From: Varroa destructor | Taxonomy: Eukaryota; Arthropoda; Arachnida; Mesostigmata; Varroidae | Length of the DNA: 64,000 bases | NCBI RefSeq assembly: GCF_002443255.2 | Contig: NW_019211454.1 | Span: 12,794,248 to 12,858,247, forward strand | Reading direction: 5' to 3' | Part shown: positions 50,373-62,641 of the stretch, piece by piece | How the letters are laid out: the number at the start of each line of letters is the position of its first letter | Position numbering within the stretch: the first letter of the stretch is position 1 | Made by a program: the position numbers and the translations under genes | Notes under the pieces: model-generated | Seen by the model: the letters and a program-made list of their open reading frames with translations, nothing else | Databases searched by the model: none | Told to the model about the DNA's origin: nothing

Positions 50373-52785
50373 TGACACGATGGCGTTTCTCTTTATTTTT
50401 TTTTCTCGTAAAAGTTCATCGCTCGTCATGTTGATAACATGGTAATGCCAAATGATGATGTCGATGATGCCAACAAGAATCGTGACGTTTGCTCATAGTC
50501 CAGTGAAGTAGCGGCTCTTAGCAGCCCACACCCGTCGTACTCTTGATTCACACGCGCGAATTTCATCATTATTTCGGGGTGGTAAAATGATTACGTCACG
50601 CATAGCGTACCAACAACGGCGAACGAAGCGAGGAAACGAGGCATATGGTCGGACGTTTCGCGTGGTCATGAAAGTTTTGTTTTTGGTAGTGCACTATGTT
50701 GCTAATGATATTGGTTCCAGAGGCTCGGCATCTCTCACGGCGTGACTCTATGTCGTCCATTTGTCTTCATCAAAATTATCATGTCGTTTCCTGTCCGTTA
50801 TGAATGAAAGGCTTATATATGATTTATGGGTTGGTTAGCGCTTCGTCGTTAAGCTTAAAGTGAATTCATTATACGTCTACCACCATATGCACCGAGAGGA
50901 ATGAAGACTTCAGGGAAGAGTATTACCCAATCCGTGAAATCGGTCGACGTAGTACGCCGCAGCAGTAATCGGATTGGCTTGCTTAACGATTTGCTGATTC
51001 AGATCGACAACTCCCTATTTTCATATTGTTGTCCACCTTGTTCTGCCTAGCCATTCTGAATAACTTTTTTTTTTTCCATATATTCTATATATAGATAGGT
51101 TTTTTTTAAGAAAAATTTAGAATTTTGCAAAGGATTGAACATTGGCATTTAGTTTGCGCATCACCGAATGTTTGCCCTGCATGTCCTCGGCTAGAAGGGC
51201 CAATCTATTTGAAATGTCCTTTGCTCCCTCACCTTCCCTCTGATACAATGCAATGGACAGCAAGTTCAAAACGCATTTCCCGCATTACACAAAACATCCT
51301 ATTCTCGGTACTTCTCTGGATGACTGCTGTTCTCATAACTAGGACGCATTGACGTCCCGTGGTCGTCTTCACGCTCTCAAATTCAAATCAAGGTAGACCA
51401 TTCGCGAGGACTTCCACGCCATAGGACCACCTATACAAACAGACCATTAAGGTAGCTGACTAGACGTGTAACATCGAATTGGCTTAGTGAAAATAGGACA
51501 CCTAAGAAGATGAGAAGCGCTTTCTTAGGGGAGATTCAATGTAATGTAGATTCGTGCCTACGTTTTCGCCGTTATTGCAGCAACTGCTGTACGACGGCTA
51601 TTGTTAGACTGTTTCTAGCGTTATCATTGCTGACATTGTGACGATCTGTTCAAGCCCTTTCAAATCATCAATGGGCATAGCAGATGGCTATGAAAAGCGC
51701 GAAAATGCTAGATTATAAAAAAATAAATTGAACAGCTAGGCTAAGGTTCATCATACACGCACACGTTCTAATCTAACGGGCAAAGAGGTTAGATCAGGTA
51801 AACCGGTAGATAGATTGTTCGATCCTATTACTTTTTACGACTGTGACCTGGAAGTATCTACACTGCAAAATGTATATTTAATTTAAATAGCAATATCTGG
51901 CCGAAATCAGTCAAGCGGTTGCGGCGTCCAATACGGGCGCTTGGTTCGCTACTGCAGGTGCCAGCAGGCCCCGAAAAGAACGTGGAGATTAACTATATTT
52001 GCTGGCGTAATTACAATAAGAGAGAAATTATAAGATACCAACTTAGTAACAATTTTTACCTATAGCGTTTCAACTGATACGCGTCGTGTCGTAAGCGACC
52101 GTGCCACCGACTGACTCTTAAAGGAAACGAGGTTTAACAAACTCAGCAAACGAATTGGGGACGTTCGGTTTCGGCTAAATATTAAGTGAATGGTTGATGC
52201 AGTGCCGGGACGACAGGAGCTGCGGGCTCACTTCGTTGCGAGAACACTTCGTGAGTCTCGTATACACAAGTATACAGTAACGATATATCGTCATATCGTG
52301 CTACCACCAAATGATAACTTCATTAGGACACACGTAAGCGTTCATTTGTAGTCAGCGTCTTTCAGTCAGCTGCAGTTACTGCTAATGAACTATGTCAAAT
52401 TGATGTAAAAAAAAACTGGAAAACACCAGGTCATACTGATTTTCAAACAAATCAATAAGTATTTGAATGACTCAGCAACGATTCTTTTCCTATAGAGCAC
52501 CTCTACTATAGTATCTGAAAGGTACAAGCTATAGTAGACTATGTGAAATTGTCAATAAATGTATCGGTGCTAAGAGTCATTAGTTAACAACGAATAGTTA
52601 ACTAGTAAGTGCAAGTAAATAATGTGTGTGACAAACGTTTCTACATAGTCCAAATTTCCATACTGTAGTAATAACGCAATTGATGCCCATCGATGCCTGG
52701 ACACGCTCTACATATGCTATGGTAGCAAAGGGCATTCGGACGGTAAAACGTATATTCTGGTGTAAACTCGCTGGTTTGATGCACT

Positions 52786-52805
52786 CGTATATATATATAT
52801 ATACG
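52786..52805. repeat. CG-capped TA palindrome
   Basis: CGTATATATATATATATACG, perfectly self-complementary. It has the same capped form as positions 37-52. Confidence 0.95.
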
Positions 52806-53232
52806 ACATAAGCAAAGAACAGCTACTTTGATACATCGTGTCCTGCGCTAATTAGGTCACGATATTCTGGTGCTTTTCGATAGTCCTGGTTAACCACCTA
52901 ACAAAATCTGTATGTTGACGAATTTCGAAAACAGGTGTATTTTCGCTATTCTATTTGCCTTTGTTTACGGTTGGGCTGACTCTATCTAGTTGCTGACGAT
53001 TATCAGCAATCCTTAGGGTCGAGTGGCGATCAATCGCAAATGTAGGGACTGCGTATTATGAAGAACGAAAAAACGAAGAGAGAGCCATGCTACAGAAGGA
53101 ATATTATATGCTTTACAAACAAACGTAAACGTTGCTAGAGAACCATTTTCGCGATATTTCTAATGTTACATTTCTGGAAATGCCGTTTTCTACACGGAAC
53201 CTTGGAACATGCGTTAAGCTATCTCTACACAA

Positions 53233-53397
53233 ATGGTTGAAGGGAAGTTGTTTGGTCAACTGCGCGATTTCGTCGGCCGTTTACCGATCCTTACGATCCT
53301 GACCGGCACGACAGTGGTACACAGCATCAGTTGCGTGGTTCACGCGTTATTGACAGTCTTCATCCTGAACGAGATGAATTTGCGTGCATTCTTTTAG
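53233..53397 (+). CDS. Short ORF with a predicted membrane segment, unproven
   Basis: An ATG in fair context (ACAAATGG) opens a 54-residue frame ending at TAG 53395-53397. After a polar start (MVEGKLFGQLRDF), residues 17-45 are almost wholly hydrophobic, enough for one long or two short membrane segments. The end is short and polar. G- and C-ending codons are somewhat enriched. I do not recognise the family. A frame of this length is common by chance, so coding is only a possibility. Confidence 0.12.
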   Translation: MVEGKLFGQLRDFVGRLPILTILTGTTVVHSISCVVHALLTVFILNEMNLRAFF

Positions 53398-56380
53398 CAG
53401 TTCACAGCGATCCGGGATTATCTGGCAGTGAAATGATGGTAGATGTCGTGACCCATTCGAATCTTTGTGCTCTGCAAACGATCCTGTCATAGGGACCGCT
53501 GCACGTGTGTCTTATTTGTTGAATCTTATCGTTGGTCCAATATACACCGAGTTGAATATCTGTTCCACTTAGGTGTTCACGCAGTAGCCCATTTTATTTG
53601 AAGGGCCTTGAACAATGCGTGCCGTATTATGTATTAATTTCCCCATAACCGCGCTAAGCTACGGGGAACCTTGACAACTGCGGTTCCTCTACTTTCGGCT
53701 TCACTCAGGGTGTCAGCAGGCGTACTTGAAAAGCGCCTTTTATATATGTACGCTACTATATAATATATAAACCTATCAATACTGTTATTATTTCAAGCTA
53801 TCGATTCAAGTCCTGCCTTTCTGTAAGGTAACACTTCAAGGCTTCACCTCGATCAGAAAGATAAGCTGTGTGGAGAAACCTCCGTGTTTCGTTTGACTAA
53901 TTATGATATGAGCACGATAGCCGTTGACCGAACCGAAGCCTAGTGGTCGCTAATTTCGATGCCACCGCGACGTCCGCTATGGTAAAGGACAGGGAACAAG
54001 AAGCCATCACTCAGTGTCGTAGTAGAGGAAATCTAAACAGAAAAGAGAGCTATGACCGTCATGAGATCCGCTTATTCAGTTGGCATAGTGAGATGCTTGT
54101 CTTCATGCGTCGCTTGCTCGGATTAACAGACGCATCCAGCCCTAATGATAATTATGTCGTTAGTAAATCTTCATCAGGCAGACAATTTCGCTGGAATATT
54201 CTCTTGGGGCTTGCAGTTGCGTTTGGCATGTACGTAAAACCTCTGCCGACGACAGCTTTCTTCCGAAAACGCATTTCCGTTGAGCATTACTGGAATCAAC
54301 TCGAAAGCGTGACAGTATGCTAAAACTATTTATCTGTGCACCAGACAGGATACCAAGATTAGCCCATCTTCCCACGAAGGCATTCATCTACCCGATAAAT
54401 GACGGTTTGTTTCAGCGACGGATCTCTTATCACAGAAAGTCTATAGGTCGGTGGCAGCGTTGAAAGACTATATTATCATCGATGTAAAACGGACAACACG
54501 ATACACAATATTAATGATCATTCCTAAAAATTAAATTATGAACGTTTCTCAATTTGTCCGCTATTAGCGGCAGGTACCTCGTGAACGTCGACGAAAACAT
54601 TTAGTTCCGAAATTGATCCGTAGTAATCTTGTAGAATACATAAAAAAAAAACGCGCTTGTTCGGATCCTTATCCAAGTCTACTAAACAATTATACATATA
54701 TCCTGTTTATATTTTTATTTGCATGAGATATTTATCTAGATCCTGAACTGCACCTAGATTGGAAGTATTTTTCGAGAGCGAGCGCGTTTTTATTTCATAC
54801 ACATCCCAGCTCCACCACCAAGACTACCGCGAGCTTTATACAGTGAACGAACATCTAAAGTTCAACATGTCCCTGCATCGACCTTACTCGCTAATAATCT
54901 GTAGGACCAGTTCAAGTTAGCGAAATGATACCATCTCCGCTGCTATCAGTAAGCGGCGCTCAAGTCAGCGAATACATAACAAGCAAATGGCAACCACTGA
55001 AACTTTACAATCAACTTATATTTCGGCCAAATTTCTAGAATCGTTCGCGTCACAGCCACAGACAGTAAGAATGATTAATTATCTAAACGTTTATTTAAGC
55101 CTTCAAAAGGCCGAGCAATAGCAGCAAATAAGTCACTTAGATAGATCGTAGTTGGATGTTTACGCCGACGCTCGCCTAGCTTGCCTTTTCCGCCGACCAT
55201 TAACCATTGGGTCTGGGTCCTTATCAGTATGAGTGTTATTACTATAGACTCATAGTACCCGAACGAACACATCGTCACACTTGACTGCACATAAGATAGA
55301 AAGGAGTGTTAAAAACGACGAAAATCACAAAAGCGACCACTGCCAATGATGCGATTCGGTAAGTGCGGCAAATCAGCAACGGCATCAATCAGGTCAAACG
55401 CGTTGTTAAGGCCTTACGTTACTCGTAGACCCGAACACCGATGGTATCACCGATCCGACAATTAACTGAACTGAGATAGGTGGAAAAATCGTATCTAAAT
55501 TAAATTGCAGCTTTTGATAATGTACTCAGTATCTTATCTGGTACTGCTTTCAAGTACTTTACTTTGTGCTAATTCACCTTGCTTTTGTGTGTTCTCTATC
55601 GAAACTCACACAAAGCATTTCTTTATATATCTATATATTTTGCGAGTCTAAGTCGTCCTTGGTATACGAGTGCTTATTCCAAATGTCTTCAAATAGGCAT
55701 AGGTGGTATAAGTGGAAACCGTACCTTGGTCCTTTACTCCGACCGCGTCCGTTCTTGTTGGCCTGTACTTTTGCTGTGTTAACGACCGCGGCAGCAACGT
55801 CCATCATTAAAACGCGCTAAAATATCGCGTTCGCGTTTCTCGTATGCTATTCGTTCTTCCTACACATTCTGCCTCAATCCACAGTGGCTGTGTTTGCCAT
55901 CTGTTCCTTTGTTTCTATTCCACATAAAATAGTCGTGATAGTTCTGTCGCTTGGTGCTTTAATAACACGACATTTTCACGCTGTGAACTCTGACAGCCTG
56001 AACAGGCCGAGTGATTGACAAACCAACTTGATGGACTACCGGCGCTCACTGCTGGCAGCTACCCCACTCCCTATCATCGAGCTGGTGACCACAAATACTA
56101 GCGGATAAACGTGGTATCACCAGCCGGTCACAAGTCGAATCCGTCCGAAGCTCAGGTATCATCACTGTTGCTGTCTCACTCTATAATTACGCCAATGTTC
56201 TGGGTTTTTAAAGCGTAAAAATATTTCGTTTACTGATTTGCTGGCTATAGTTTTAATAGATTATAGGATAGCTATATGCATTTGTGTGTGTGTAATAGGA
56301 GTCGACGAGTGAGTCTGATTGTGAAATGTCACACAGGCGAACGTCGGCCGGCTGGCGTATTAAGTCGTGAAGGTTTTTGG

Positions 56381-56397
56381 CGTCCGTCCGTCCGTCC
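56381..56397. repeat. (CGTC)n short repeat
   Basis: Four units of the CGTC/GTCC type. Confidence 0.85.
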
Positions 56398-57330
56398 ATT
56401 TGACGTCTTGTCTTTAGATGGGTTCCAGATAGACAATTGCAGCGATGCTTTGTTGGTGTTGATAGAACGATGCCGGTGAGAAAATTAGCATGTCATTAGA
56501 GTCATCGCGGCGTATGACGGTCGCGACTGATATTGCTTTTGCAAGGACTGGCAACGTAAATACTGGGCTATCTAGATAGGCTGGGCTAAATGCGATTCTT
56601 AGTTGTAGACCCGGTGCGGCTGACGGCTCGCTCCCGTTTCTGCTATGGGTGTCACAGTTTTTATAGCGAAGATCACGGTGAGAGGATGGCTTAGTAGTGG
56701 AAGGAGGCGGCGAAGAAAAAGGCGAAAAGCAACACTGAGGAAAGCAACAACAGAGAATATGGCTCCAATGTACATTAATGTCTACGACAAGAAAATGAAG
56801 GGATTGCACAAAGTGGCAAGATACAGGCGGTGAGGACGGGTCGCCGGTATACGTCAAATAGGCCATCTTCTAGTAATCAACACGATCCCTTTGGAGGCAG
56901 CCGCCACTTGATCAACTCCATGTATAAAATAACAACGGTAGCAGTAATAATAATAAGAACAACAACAAAGTAATCATCATGAAGAGAAAGAGTATCGGTA
57001 ACTACCAACTACTCTGATGAATGGCAGGATAACAGCGCTCATGGAGTGAACGATAAAACGACTGCAACTGACCCTACGACAATGTCTGCCAGTATACGAC
57101 AATGTACTATTTATATGTATCTTTATTACGTTATAGTGTACAATAGTATGTGCCTAAGTACTGTTTACGTTGCTGGCTCTATTTTCATCTTTTAGCCAAA
57201 ATGGCCATCTAAACAGTTAGGGAACTGCTTCTCTAACAGATGACTGTGTAATTTTTTATGCTCAGTTAGCTAGCTGCGCACCGAGTTCATGCATGTATGT
57301 TGTGTCCATACATTTATTTATGTGTCAATG

Positions 57331-57359
57331 TATGTATGTGCGTGCGTGCGTGCGTGCGC
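57331..57359. repeat. (TATG)n/(TGCG)n tetranucleotide repeat
   Basis: Two TATG-like units change into about five TGCG units. Confidence 0.9.
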
Positions 57360-59135
57360 CTGTACGTGTGTATAACTGCTTCGCGCTTGTTTTTTGTGTT
57401 ACGATGTGCTCTACAAATCTTGCTCGCAAGATAAATGTTGATGGTTAATTATTGTTATTATCATTATGATGTTGTATTAACTATGCTGGTGTCTGCTAAC
57501 GTCGTCACTGTGAAAGTATCCGTGTAGAATGGCGACGCGATAATGAAAGTAGGGGGACCATAACACACTCTAGAGATGTTATTTATAGTTGATGGTGGAG
57601 TTTTTTTTGATGATCTAGAAAAATGTATAGATGTGGTAAGATTGAGCGCTACCATCTGTATGACAGGAAGCGAAAAATCAACCAAGAACAAAAATACAAT
57701 AAGGCACGCTAATTGCATTCACATGCAATCCTGCACGAGCTGCATAGGGATAATTCGTTTGTCTCTAAAAAATAGTCTGACTTTGTAGTACACTAAATCG
57801 TATAGTGACTTCATACAATAATCAATGGCTTTCAAATAGATATTAACACCCGCGCAGTAAACACAACAGAGCAGACGAACAGATGTATAATTTCGGACAC
57901 AACCAAACACAGGGGAGCGTGCTCTTGCTCACTATTTAACAAAAATAGGTCTTGACCTTCAGTCCTCTTGTAAAAATGCTGTCAAAGCAACGATGCCATA
58001 CGACCCTCTCAGAAGAAAATGTCTGACACACCCCTTCATTTTCACAAATTTTCTCCTAGCCTATTCAGCGATTGACTGTGAGTAAATCCACAAAAACTAT
58101 TTCCGCAAGCAGTCAAGCTACACACATGATACTGAAATTTCAAAAATTGGCAGCCGTTTATATATCATTGCCTGATGGGTCACAAATGTTGTCAATCAGT
58201 GTTTCTTGTGCTTATAGGATCAATCATAGACTTGATCGCCCGTTTTCCAATACGATCGAACCTATATAGTCTGAGCATATTCAACAATTCGAATAGTGCA
58301 TTCGCATCTATTTGATCGTTTCGCGCAGACATACAGATGTTAGCGTTGTGGCCGTGCGAGTCTGTCGCACGAGTCAGGCGAGTATTTACACGGCTAGCCC
58401 ATCGTTCCCTGCAAAATATTTGTGATGATTAATTGCTTCGTAGTTATCTGTACTCCCACATAGTTTAAGCTTTATAGCGCTCGGTTCTTCTGTAGCCTGC
58501 CGCTAATGCTAATCCGCGGCAACCGCTGTTGGGACTAGCTTGGCTAAATAAAACAACAACGCTGATTTCGTACGGTCCCGGTTAACGCGAGGGAACGATC
58601 ATACGTAATTGCGTTATGTCCAACGTTATCTAATGGCTAAACGGTGAACCGAACGGCGGAAGGGACGTTGAGTAGAAGCCCAGGCTAGCGATGTACGTCA
58701 TGACATTTCTGATTCGGTTCATACGCGCAATTCGATACGTGAAACATTTTGCCGAAGCAGCTTCTCTGATTTATGTTTGCTAAGGTTGTATTGTAGAGGG
58801 ATGAACGTACGTAAGCACACTGACACCGTATCGCACTTGGCTTTCGTTGGCGAGAATTCGATTTTTGCCTAACGAGAGTTCTGATACTTGCAGCGCATTA
58901 CTTCGAATTTTGGTCTGCCTATTTCTGCATGTTTGGGTGCTCGCTGTCTGCGTTTGCAATCCTGTTTCGCTTGCGTATGCAGCGCTACAACTACAGACAG
59001 CTAGATGTACACATGTCTAGACCTATCAGATTATTACAGCTGGCAACCAGGTAGTTGCGTTTAACGATTGATCGATAAACATTAACAAATTGCTATTTTC
59101 GAAATAGATATTAGTCCTATTGTGTATAACTGCTG

Positions 59136-59423
59136 ATGATGATTCTGCTGCGGATTGTGGTAGTGACGTTAGGTGGCGCAGTTTTATGGGAGCAGTACCA
59201 GGTAGACGTTGTACCCGTCGACTACCATTGCCGCTGCCGCTACTGCTGGAGCACATGTAGCTATTTCTATTCGACACCAAGATTGATCGGTAACAATAAT
59301 AGGAGTCGACACATAATATGGCAGTCGCATTCAGAGCTGTTAACACAGCCAGTTTCCCTTTGGCTTTCTATGCGATTAAATAAGCCGTGCATTGGGCGCT
59401 GGAGCGGCGATGGTCTGAGCTGA
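59136..59423 (+). CDS. 95-residue ORF with signal-like start and Cys cluster, unproven
   Basis: Two consecutive ATG codons (59136, 59139) open a frame. Its first 18 residues (MMILLRIVVVTLGGAVLW) resemble a signal peptide, and CRCRYCWSTC follows at about residues 32-41. A donor-like CAG|GTAGAC lies at about 59203, after residue 22, so the first part could also be a short signal-peptide exon. No family is recognised, the C-terminal half looks random, and the antisense strand is open too. Length alone is within chance expectation. Confidence 0.12.
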   Translation: MMILLRIVVVTLGGAVLWEQYQVDVVPVDYHCRCRYCWSTCSYFYSTPRLIGNNNRSRHIIWQSHSELLTQPVSLWLSMRLNKPCIGRWSGDGLS

Positions 59424-62400
59424 CGAGACGTTTGTGCGCGAGAACGGAGTACGCGGTTTGTATGTGTCCATATAGCTCCATGTCGTTCTGGCCGCGAGGA
59501 ACATGTGGCATTTATTTACGCTAAATCGATCACTCGTTGCATAGAGAAGCAAACATTGGGCTAGCGCTGACTGTTTCAGGCGGCAGATACAAAAAAGAAA
59601 AAAACAAATATACCAACTGCTAATTCGTCTTGGACGACAAAGCTTTTGGGTTCTGCCAACGACACATATTAGAACGTTACATATTAGTAAACTAGATTAT
59701 AGTGGTAAGATGTGTATGGCCTGGCAGTTGTGTGCTAGCCTTTTTGCGCAGCGTACATTTGTACGTGTTAATCAGATGTGAGCAAGCAAAGTCGATGCAC
59801 ATTTTGATACTTCGCTATCTGGAGTGAGAATGTTTAATTCGTTTCAGATCACTGAGAGGAGAAGTCTTTCTTTCTTTCTTTCTGAGCTTACTACGTGTAG
59901 CTAAATGAGTTGAATTAGCGTTTCAACAAGTCACCTTTTACTGCGTTTAATAAGCGATGTTCATTTTCAAGGCGCAGGGATGTACATATTGGATCGTCTG
60001 TGAGGGAAGGAACAGGTATCAGAGAGGCGATTCGTATTCGGTTAGCTGTTTGTGCGCTATGGCTTTAGGCTGTAGGTAATTTAGCATTTTAGTTATTTAT
60101 TTAATTAACATACTCAACAAAACTATACGACCAGGTAGCAGTTGCTGATACGATAGGTCACGTTTGTTTTCGACGAATGACCGTCACAATTTGAATCTGT
60201 ATACCGTTTTGTTTTATTATTGTTTTTTTTTTTGTTAAGAACGAACATATTGGTATGCGAATAGTGACTACGTTTAGGGTTCCCGAGCTCCGATGTCCGA
60301 GAGAGTCGTTTGAATTAATCTGAGGTGGATTCTCGTGCATGCTGATAAATGAAAACAACTTCTAGAAAACGGTGAAGCTAAGTAATTTAATAGTGCAGCA
60401 CAGTTTATAAAATGCGGAATAAGCGACAATACAGAAAAAAGTTCGATAGATACTGAATTGATAAGAACGTTGGGAAAAAAGCTGCTTGTGACCGTGTGGT
60501 AACCCAGAATTTATTAGCTATGTCGTTCATTCTTAAAAATGGCATTTTCGAAATGGTACATATTAAGACAGTTCGATAGAAAGCGACACGTTCGTCACCG
60601 GCCGTAATGGGCTGGGAGCAAAACCTTTTTTTTTTTTTTCTTTTCAAAATCGTATTTTTACGTTTTTAACTAAACGATGGCGACAAGAGAGTCAGACGAG
60701 TTAAAAATGTCGTCGAAACGAAAATATCATTCCTGGTTACGTAAAAAGGCCGAGCCGTATAATAAATTTTGTCGACACAGGTGGTGAAATTGAATCGCAC
60801 TACCCTCCACAGCACAAGCAACTACCTGGGTCCTATTTTCGATCAAGCGTTGAGCGTCTATTTTTAATATGGATCATTAAAAAGACATCGGTTAACTGAC
60901 GCAGTATCTACAGAGACAAGAGAATAGGCTTCGAAGGGCGTGCTTATTTCGGTGTTGAAAATGGCCAAGCTATGAAAACATAGAATCACTACTCTTGACA
61001 CGCGGTCTTACCTTTAAATGCCATGTTCGGCCAGTAAGAGTGAAAATCCACGAATATAAAGTACGCTTTATAACGTTAACGCAGAAGGACAGGGATCGAT
61101 AAAGCAGAAGTGGAAATTATATGAAGATTAAAAAAAACATGGCCAGTCGAAGTATTGACGACAGAATGGACCGAGGATGTAAAAATATCAGTCCGTGTCC
61201 TTGTGGATGCTCGCATTTACAGGTATTTCGAGGGCATGACTAGGTAAGTTTTATTCCTTCGACGCAGATCGTACCGTTACAGCATTAGAAGTACGAACAG
61301 TCGTCGACCATATACCAATGAGGGACTTATACAGTTTTGTATAGAATTAATAACTTCTACTTAATAATAAACAGATCACAAATACACGCGATAACGGTAG
61401 CGACAGCGTAAGCAGTTTGTGACAAACGAGCATTAAGCCCACGAGCCATATTACTCTAGCTCTGATACTTTCCTATTTACGTTAACTGGATCAGGCTGAA
61501 TCGGACAAATCTATATTCGCAATTATCTACAATTATATCACGTTAAGTTATTTGGCAACGCCTGAGCCGTCGGCGTCGATCCTGATTGGCAACACTTTTC
61601 GTTAATTGCTGATGACGCTGGACGACAGGTCGCGCTCATATATGCAATATTTCAGCGGATAAATTAGTTCGTCGCAGAAAAAACGTCGGACACGTTCGAC
61701 GTAGACGTAGATGACTGGGATTTGATGCTTGGACAAGCGATATAAAGACACTTAGATGATAATGATCAATAGGCATAATTACTTGCCTATTATGCTTTTT
61801 GTTTCCGTAAAATAAAACAACCGCTAACGTTTTCGATGTGAACAAATAAAATGATGATAGCAGGTCAGTTCTACATGTTTCTTGCCCGATCTTCTCAGAT
61901 GTATTACGGTACTGGCATGAACGGTGATGCTCAGATGAAGACACATTTCTAGTGAAATGATCACAGCTGATGCTAGTTCCGAATGGGAGAAATAATGAGC
62001 TAGCGTATTCGAATCAGCGTACTTACTTGCTTCGTTTAAGCTCACAGCCCGATTGAAGGCTGTAATATAAATGGGCCTACTTTACTACCGTATCAATGCT
62101 TTGATCGCTAATCCCAACCGGTACGAGCTGTTCACTGTGGTTAAGTATTGACACCTGCCGTAAGTGGGCCTGAGCTCCGGAATACGAATCAATGTTGAAT
62201 TCGGCTTCATTCGCAGCAACGCTTTACAACAACACAGATTAGTATGTTATTTTTTTTCAACTACACTAAATCTAAATTATTACGTGTATTCGGGCCTGTA
62301 TATCTACGCATGTGTGCGTGCATGTAAGATATCATTGTATTTCATTCCCCCTACAGATTATCCACATTTATTACATTACATAGATAATTATATTAATTTG

Positions 62401-62610
62401 GCTCCAGGAATGTGTGTATGACCATTAGTCGGGCGGAGGATTAGCTGACCAACTAATAATCGTCCTTCTGAAAGGTTCATTTTATTGTTCGAGAATGTAA
62501 TTGCATAAGTATAGGCCTTAAATGGCTTGTTCCACTAGAAATCTAAGAAAAAAAAAGGCCTGCTTTGTTCGAGTGACCCTTTATCTTTTCTGTTATCTGT
62601 CTAGTCATTA

Positions 62611-62612
<2 letters not shown>
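59424..62612. other. Gene-free stretch
   Basis: A TTTC tetranucleotide run at 59865-59883 and a T run at 60626-60639. An ATG in good context at 60676 opens about 36 codons with a K/R-rich stretch but no identifiable domain. One of the TAAAAAGGCCG words lies near 60743. No gene is supported. Confidence 0.5.
59865..59883. repeat. (TTTC)n tetranucleotide repeat
   Basis: Between four and five TCTT units. Confidence 0.9.

Positions 62613-62641
<29 letters not shown>
62613..62641. repeat. (TGCT)n tetranucleotide repeat
   Basis: About seven TGCT units. Confidence 0.95.

Larger units (their letters stand above)
47100..53232. other. Gene-free stretch
   Basis: It contains the tRNA-like relic at 48410-48460, a small UUCG-loop hairpin at 48339-48354 and a (TG)n run at 50349-50372. 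Very AT-rich DNA lies at 49190-49350, and T/A runs occur near 51066-51120. No gene is supported; the frames are up to about 80 codons and unremarkable. Confidence 0.5.
53398..59135. other. Gene-free stretch
   Basis: The frames at 53943-54323 (+, 126 codons) and 56414-56866 (-, 150 codons) are the longest here and have no domain. Microsatellites occur at 56381-56397 and 57331-57359. The AT/AAC-rich trinucleotide stretches at 56930-56990 and 57440-57480 resemble the codon-phased islands. Confidence 0.5.

Noticed and set aside
53943..54323. 126-codon + frame with protein-like composition
   Set aside because: No ATG-initiated start of note (it opens with GTG), no recognisable motif, and chance predicts a few frames of this length.
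56414..56866. 150-codon minus-strand frame, the longest in the window
   Set aside because: Serine/proline/cysteine-rich with no domain, overlapped by + frames, and about as long as the longest random frame expected in 64 kb of this composition.
60676..60797. ATG in good context followed by a K/R-rich start resembling hAT/BED transposon N-termini
   Set aside because: Only about 36 codons, no zinc-finger cysteines or histidines follow, and the resemblance is limited to a basic stretch.
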